A stretch of DNA of 64,000 nt from Triplophysa rosa (taxonomy: Eukaryota > Chordata > Actinopteri > Cypriniformes > Nemacheilidae), in the NCBI RefSeq assembly GCF_024868665.1, contig NC_079914.1:7282310-7346309 (forward strand), given 5' to 3'. A program made the translations under genes and the position numbers. Position 1 is the first letter of the stretch; each line of letters begins with the position of its first letter. The notes under the pieces are model-generated. The model did not search any database. It was not told the DNA's origin and saw only the letters and a program-made list of their open reading frames with translations. Below are positions 63,001-64,000 of this stretch, piece after piece.

Positions 63001-64000
63001 ATGGGTTCATGGATCGGCTGAATGAGGTCACAGTATCCACGGTGAACGAATATGTTTAGCTATTTATTGAGATGGCAAGAACTATTAAGCTACATCTTTT
63101 GTAAGTCAAAACTGACTGTGCTAATGGCAAAGTAGATGTGGATGTTGTATGAATTTTAACATGAGCACAATGAACATGCAAATGAAGCATATAGTGTATA
63201 ACTTTAGTGGTTTTAGGTTTTTAATGTGGCAGCTCAACAATCAAACTTTACACCGATGCTATCTGAGCCACTAGGCGTTGACAATCTAAGTAAAAAATAT
63301 GACTGTGTCGAGATGACTGTGGTTGCCATAGCAACAATAGGGAGGTTGATCGATTCCCCTGCTGTATGTATCTACCCAGGAGCTCCTCACAAGCCTCATC
63401 AAACAGAGAAAAGACACAGGAGAGAGAAAGAGAGAGTGGAACTACACACGTGTTATATTTTTGCATCTTCATACTACAATTGAATCACATTTCAAAGGGC
63501 GAGTAGCTAAAACAGTTAAAGGGCATGACTTAGCAAATAAACAATGCTAGACCTCTTATGAGATTTAATATGTATTATTTCCAAGCCTTTTTTCACAATT
63601 ACTTTCAACTAACTCACAAGGTCACGGGTGTATGAAGTCTCCCCCTCATTTTTTAATGCTTCATAGTTGTTAATGCTACAGTTTTTGCTACAACTTTTTT
63701 GCTTGTCCAAATTGTGTTTAAAATAAATGTCATGTGCAAAGTTAGATAGAGTACTACTTATTTTATTTTATTTACACATGTAAAAAACAACTGCAAAAAC
63801 TATACATTTTCAAGTGAGATTTAACATTTAAGTGTCATGATTAAGAGACATTTAAGTGTCATGATACTTGTGTCTATTTTACTGTATATTACTATATATA
63901 TTTAGTGGTTTCAGTTTGTCATTTGCCTAAGAAATGACAACATTTTTATTGTATAAATAAAATAAGTTTTTGACAGTCTAATAAATTTGTCAAACACTGT
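30060..64000 (-). CDS. camsap2: calmodulin-regulated spectrin-associated protein 2 (microtubule minus-end binder); 5' exon outside window
   Basis: Seventeen in-frame minus-strand exons give about 1,357 residues: 61725-61984, 47001-47162, 45495-45578, 44035-44067, 43233-43374, 42108-42247, 38366-38456, 38101-38197, 37832-37869, 37667-37736, 35581-37567, 34544-34680, 34233-34453, 32790-32862, 31456-31571, 31160-31278, 30060-30365. The CAMSAP calponin-homology region spans the early exons ('YRKEQVLPKSVPWIPPVDNL', 'LEDMLYAHSSIK'). The large exon holds 'MTSFAEQKFRKLNPNLEP', coiled coils ('LRMRLEEKRRAIEAQKKKVE') and 'LKRKSASFHSKTPRTPRP'. A basic coiled coil follows ('RREFIKQEYMRRKQLKLMKD'). The CKK domain ('GPKLYKEPSAKSNKHIIQNA', 'FLILFRDTGCQFRS', 'IPAKTMSASVDAIIIHSHLW') binds the minus-end lattice. 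The tail resembles human CAMSAP2 more than CAMSAP1 or 3. The exon encoding the N-terminal 'KPFDHYDF'-type start is beyond 64000. The a or b teleost paralog cannot be decided. Confidence 0.94.
30505..30540. mobile_element. hAT-like terminus fragment
   Basis: 'tagggctgttaaacgattaa' followed by TCGC matches the tip style of non-autonomous hAT elements. No partner end is identified nearby, so it is a fragment in a camsap2 intron. Confidence 0.35.
31699..32027. mobile_element. foldback MITE with 'cccagatagcaca' tips
   Basis: The left end reads 'ccagatagcaca' and then 'ctggtttacgtctatttgac'. The right end carries the inverted 'gtcaaatagacgtaaaccag' and then 'tgtgctatcaggg'. The interior is dominated by repeated 'gacatct'/'agatgt' words, so most of the element is self-complementary. 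It lies in a camsap2 intron. Confidence 0.75.
32132..32344. mobile_element. MITE with 'agaccatttcacaag' tips, copy 1
   Basis: The left end is 'agaccatttcacaagatgta' and the right end the inverted 'acgtcttgcaaaatggtct'. Inner 'cagaagcactttctgtttca' also pairs with 'tgaaacaggaagtgctttt'. A shorter relative is at 35094-35193. Confidence 0.75.
32660..32777 (-). mobile_element. tRNA-derived SINE beside a camsap2 exon
   Basis: Read on the minus strand, a tRNA-like head with A-box 'TAGCTCAATTGATAGAGCA' (about 32770-32752) and B-box 'GGGTTCGAATACCC' (about 32732-32719) is followed by a short body. It starts about 13 nt after the splice donor of the exon 32790-32862 and is in the same orientation as the gene. 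Confidence 0.65.
33015..33685. mobile_element. non-autonomous hAT element (671 bp)
   Basis: The ends are 'tagggctgtcacgattat' and the inverted 'ataatcgtgacagccct' plus A. The flanks 'cctcaaac' (33007-33014) and 'tctcaaac' (33686-33693) form an 8-bp target duplication with one mismatch. The interior has no transposase. It lies in the camsap2 intron between exons 32790-32862 and 34233-34453. Confidence 0.85.
35094..35193. mobile_element. MITE with 'agaccatttt' tips, short copy 2
   Basis: 'tatagaccattttgaaaaat' at the left pairs with the inverted 'cgtcttgcaaaaagtctata' at the right. The inner 'cagaagcacttcctgtttca' is shared with the copy at 32132-32344. It is an internally deleted family member. 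Confidence 0.65.
40131..40244. mobile_element. very short MITE, 114 bp
   Basis: 'aatcgccagtgttaaaaagg' at 40138 pairs with 'cctttttttaacactggcgatt'-type sequence ending 40236, and outer bases are also partly complementary. The centre has 'aatccgagtgtggatt', itself palindromic. It has no coding capacity. Confidence 0.6.
41063..41265. mobile_element. hairpin repeat element
   Basis: A near-perfect inverted repeat lies at 41137-41230: 'gcagccggttgttatcgcag' pairs with 'cgagataacagccggctgc', continuing through 'aataagcccc' and 'ggggcttatt' to a loop of about 6 bases. It is flanked by 'ttattacacggct' on both sides in direct orientation. A diverged relative is found at 54195-54365. Confidence 0.65.
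41835..41940. repeat. short repeat rich in TGGGTT / AACCCA
   Basis: 'aatgctgggt' occurs twice, with 'acccaactgttgggtt' and 'aacccaaaatgctgggttgt' forming short palindromes of the word TGGGTT and its complement. It looks like a common fish repeat fragment; no ends were defined. Confidence 0.45.
43488..43799. mobile_element. MITE with 'gctgcgtccgaaa' tips
   Basis: 'gctgcgtccgaaa' at 43488-43500 pairs with 'tttcggacacagc' at 43787-43799 with one mismatch. The interior is AT-rich and non-coding. It lies in a camsap2 intron. Confidence 0.6.
44505..44780. mobile_element. Angel-like foldback MITE, camsap2 intron
   Basis: It begins 'aaagggatagttcacccaaa' and ends 'gatgggtgaagtatcccttc'. The inner arms 'agaagacattttgaagaata' and 'caaaatatcttcttttctgt' are inverted copies around 'ccccattgacttccattgta'. 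A short CA run (about 44392-44402) lies just upstream. Confidence 0.8.
48976..49486. mobile_element. MITE with 'gtccgaaatcgc' tips
   Basis: 'ggcgtccgaaatcgcatact' at the left pairs imperfectly with 'agtaggcgatttcacacaca' at the right, and 'tatagtatgagtgggagtat' pairs with 'actcatactcattttcgcc'-type sequence. The centre carries unrelated sequence. It has no ORF of known type. Confidence 0.6.
50463..50780. mobile_element. Angel-like foldback MITE, camsap2 intron
   Basis: The ends are 'ttaaaggcatagttcaccca' and 'gggtgaactaccccttaaag'. The central inverted arms meet at 'actactatagtaggaaaaaa' and 'tctactatggtagtcaatgg'. Strong self-complementarity predicts a long hairpin. Confidence 0.82.
53395..53615. 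repeat. dispersed repeat, copy 2, nested in the integrase/Ulp1 transposon
   Basis: It shares 'ttaccattaaaaccattaca', 'tagtttccatta' and 'accaatacaatttcc' in the same order with 28905-29065. Its presence inside the transposon shows a later insertion or acquisition. Confidence 0.5.
53757..53873 (+). pseudogene. integrase zinc-binding (H2C2-like) N-terminal fragment
   Basis: After an acceptor-like AG the frame reads 'DRLFYTGPIKQYMRLVVLSE' and a few more residues including 'NLMVLE', then leaves homology and stops at 53871. The block resembles the start of the zinc-binding domain of Gypsy-integrase-derived transposases (KRBA2-like fish proteins), just before the His-His-Cys-Cys residues. The catalytic DDE core is missing, which suggests an internal deletion. 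Similarity is judged by eye. Confidence 0.45.
54073..55430 (+). CDS. Ulp1/C48 cysteine protease-like protein of a transposon, 5' part missing
   Basis: Six exons with GT/AG borders stay open: 54073-54133, 54421-54471, 54545-54589, 54668-54732, 54833-54978 (approximate end) and 55140-55430. 'FFPQQSSGDSCGVYMLM' matches the C48 (SUMO-protease fold) signature, with the oxyanion Gln followed by the Asp-Ser-Cys-Gly catalytic Cys. The upstream catalytic His and probably Asp lie in the missing 5' part, though 'HIASFIDPGSW' may be its tail. After the protease come 'EEVPLIRQWWCINLMERFCL' and an unfamiliar C-terminus ending 'NAMFYKEKCSV'. It is transposon-encoded rather than a host gene, to judge from the flanking terminal repeats. 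It could be expressed if exonised, but the fold is incomplete. Confidence 0.5.
54195..54365. repeat. relative of the 41063-41265 hairpin element, inside the transposon
   Basis: 'ttctgattggccag', 'ggctttattctgcgataaca' and 'cctgtacatcatcccttac' parallel the element at 41063-41265 in order. It forms most of an intron in the C48-like gene. Confidence 0.5.
55427..55525 (+). repeat. GT/GA-rich microsatellite
   Basis: An imperfect (GT)n tract with GA and GC interruptions starts at the stop codon of the C48-like frame and runs about 100 bp. Confidence 0.85.
56250..56396. mobile_element. hAT-like fragment
   Basis: The right edge reads 'gcgataaattatcgtgcagc' plus CCT, the inverse of a hAT-like AGGGCTGCACGAT tip. 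No opposite end was found, so it is a remnant lying just outside the integrase/Ulp1 transposon. Confidence 0.4.
58322..59347. mobile_element. hAT-type element (1,026 bp), perfect 8-bp target duplication
   Basis: Ends 'tagtgttgtcaaaagtacc' and the inverted 'ggtaccgtgacaacacta' match over about 10 bp at the tips. They are flanked by identical GTTCAAAC at 58314-58321 and 59348-59355. Near the right end GGTACC-type words recur four times as subterminal repeats. No complete transposase frame is present, so it is non-autonomous. Confidence 0.88.
59966..60205. mobile_element. Angel-like foldback MITE, short copy
   Basis: It starts 'ttaaagggatattttaacca' and ends 'tttgtgtgaactatcacttc'. It has the family arms 'tattttgaagaaagttggta' and 'acattcttcaaaatatcttt' but lacks part of the right arm. 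Confidence 0.7.
61985..64000 (-). other. camsap2 5'-most intron (partial), no exon seen
   Basis: No candidate for the CAMSAP N-terminal exon is visible, so the first coding exon must lie beyond 64000. One hAT MITE (62138-62449) is present; otherwise AT-rich intron. Confidence 0.65.
62138..62449. mobile_element. non-autonomous hAT element (312 bp), perfect 8-bp target duplication
   Basis: The left tip 'tagaaatgtgcgatacta' and the right tip, inverted, TAGAGATGCCAATAATCGG share the opening TAGA-ATG. Identical ATATTGTC flanks it at 62130-62137 and 62450-62457. 'tcggccgatagcatgc' and similar words form internal palindromes. It is non-coding. Confidence 0.8.

Noticed and set aside
62000..64000. 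Search for the first CAMSAP2 coding exon
   Set aside because: No minus-strand block resembling the CAMSAP N-terminus was found, so the exon must be outside the window.

Overview
The window is vertebrate nuclear DNA from a teleost fish, most likely a cyprinid. It has large GT-AG intron-exon genes, AT-rich introns, several copies of a foldback MITE opening with 'aaagggatagttcaccc' (Angel-like in cyprinid genomes), Tc1-like and hAT elements, and tRNA-derived SINEs. No bacterial, viral or organellar gene was seen. All gene calls rest on exon-by-exon reading: splice sites were chosen so that phases agree, and proteins were compared with remembered family members without any database search.

Layout, left to right. 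(1) 1-1897: the 3' part of a hAT transposon with a ZMYM1-like transposase ORF and a SINE inside it. (2) 3051-9179, minus strand: two tandem clcc1-like genes. The left copy keeps the first two and last two exons with an open frame of about 301 aa; the right copy keeps the middle membrane exons but lacks a recognisable exon 2 and has a shifted, short last exon. (3) 10801-21300, minus strand: complete wdr47, 13 coding exons and about 873 aa. Its 3.2-kb intron at 11981-15161 holds a Tc1 relic rearranged into an inverted duplication, and beside it a structurally intact Tc1-like transposon. clcc1 next to wdr47 matches the human 1p13.3 order. (4) 23695-27192, plus strand: a divergent cytoplasmic poly(A)-binding-like protein, 16 coding exons and about 661 aa, with three RRMs and an unusual tail containing a duplicated exon unit. 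(5) 30060 to beyond 64000, minus strand: camsap2, 17 coding exons visible; the first coding exon lies outside the window.

The longest camsap2 intron (47163-61724) collects mobile DNA: MITEs, a 3.1-kb transposon with an integrase-like remnant and a Ulp1/C48 protease-like multi-exon ORF, and a 1.0-kb hAT element with a perfect 8-bp target duplication.

Functionally, WDR47 and CAMSAP proteins are known partners at microtubule minus ends (neurons, ciliary central pair), so their linkage here is notable. The most unusual items are the complementary exon losses in the clcc1 pair, the PABP-like gene without an RRM3 or visible MLLE domain whose duplicated exon differs by one intron, the inverted-duplicated Tc1, the 21-bp ACTAGT-phased array, and the integrase/Ulp1 transposon. 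Nothing resembles a wholly unknown cellular system; the novelty is in gene structure and mobile elements.
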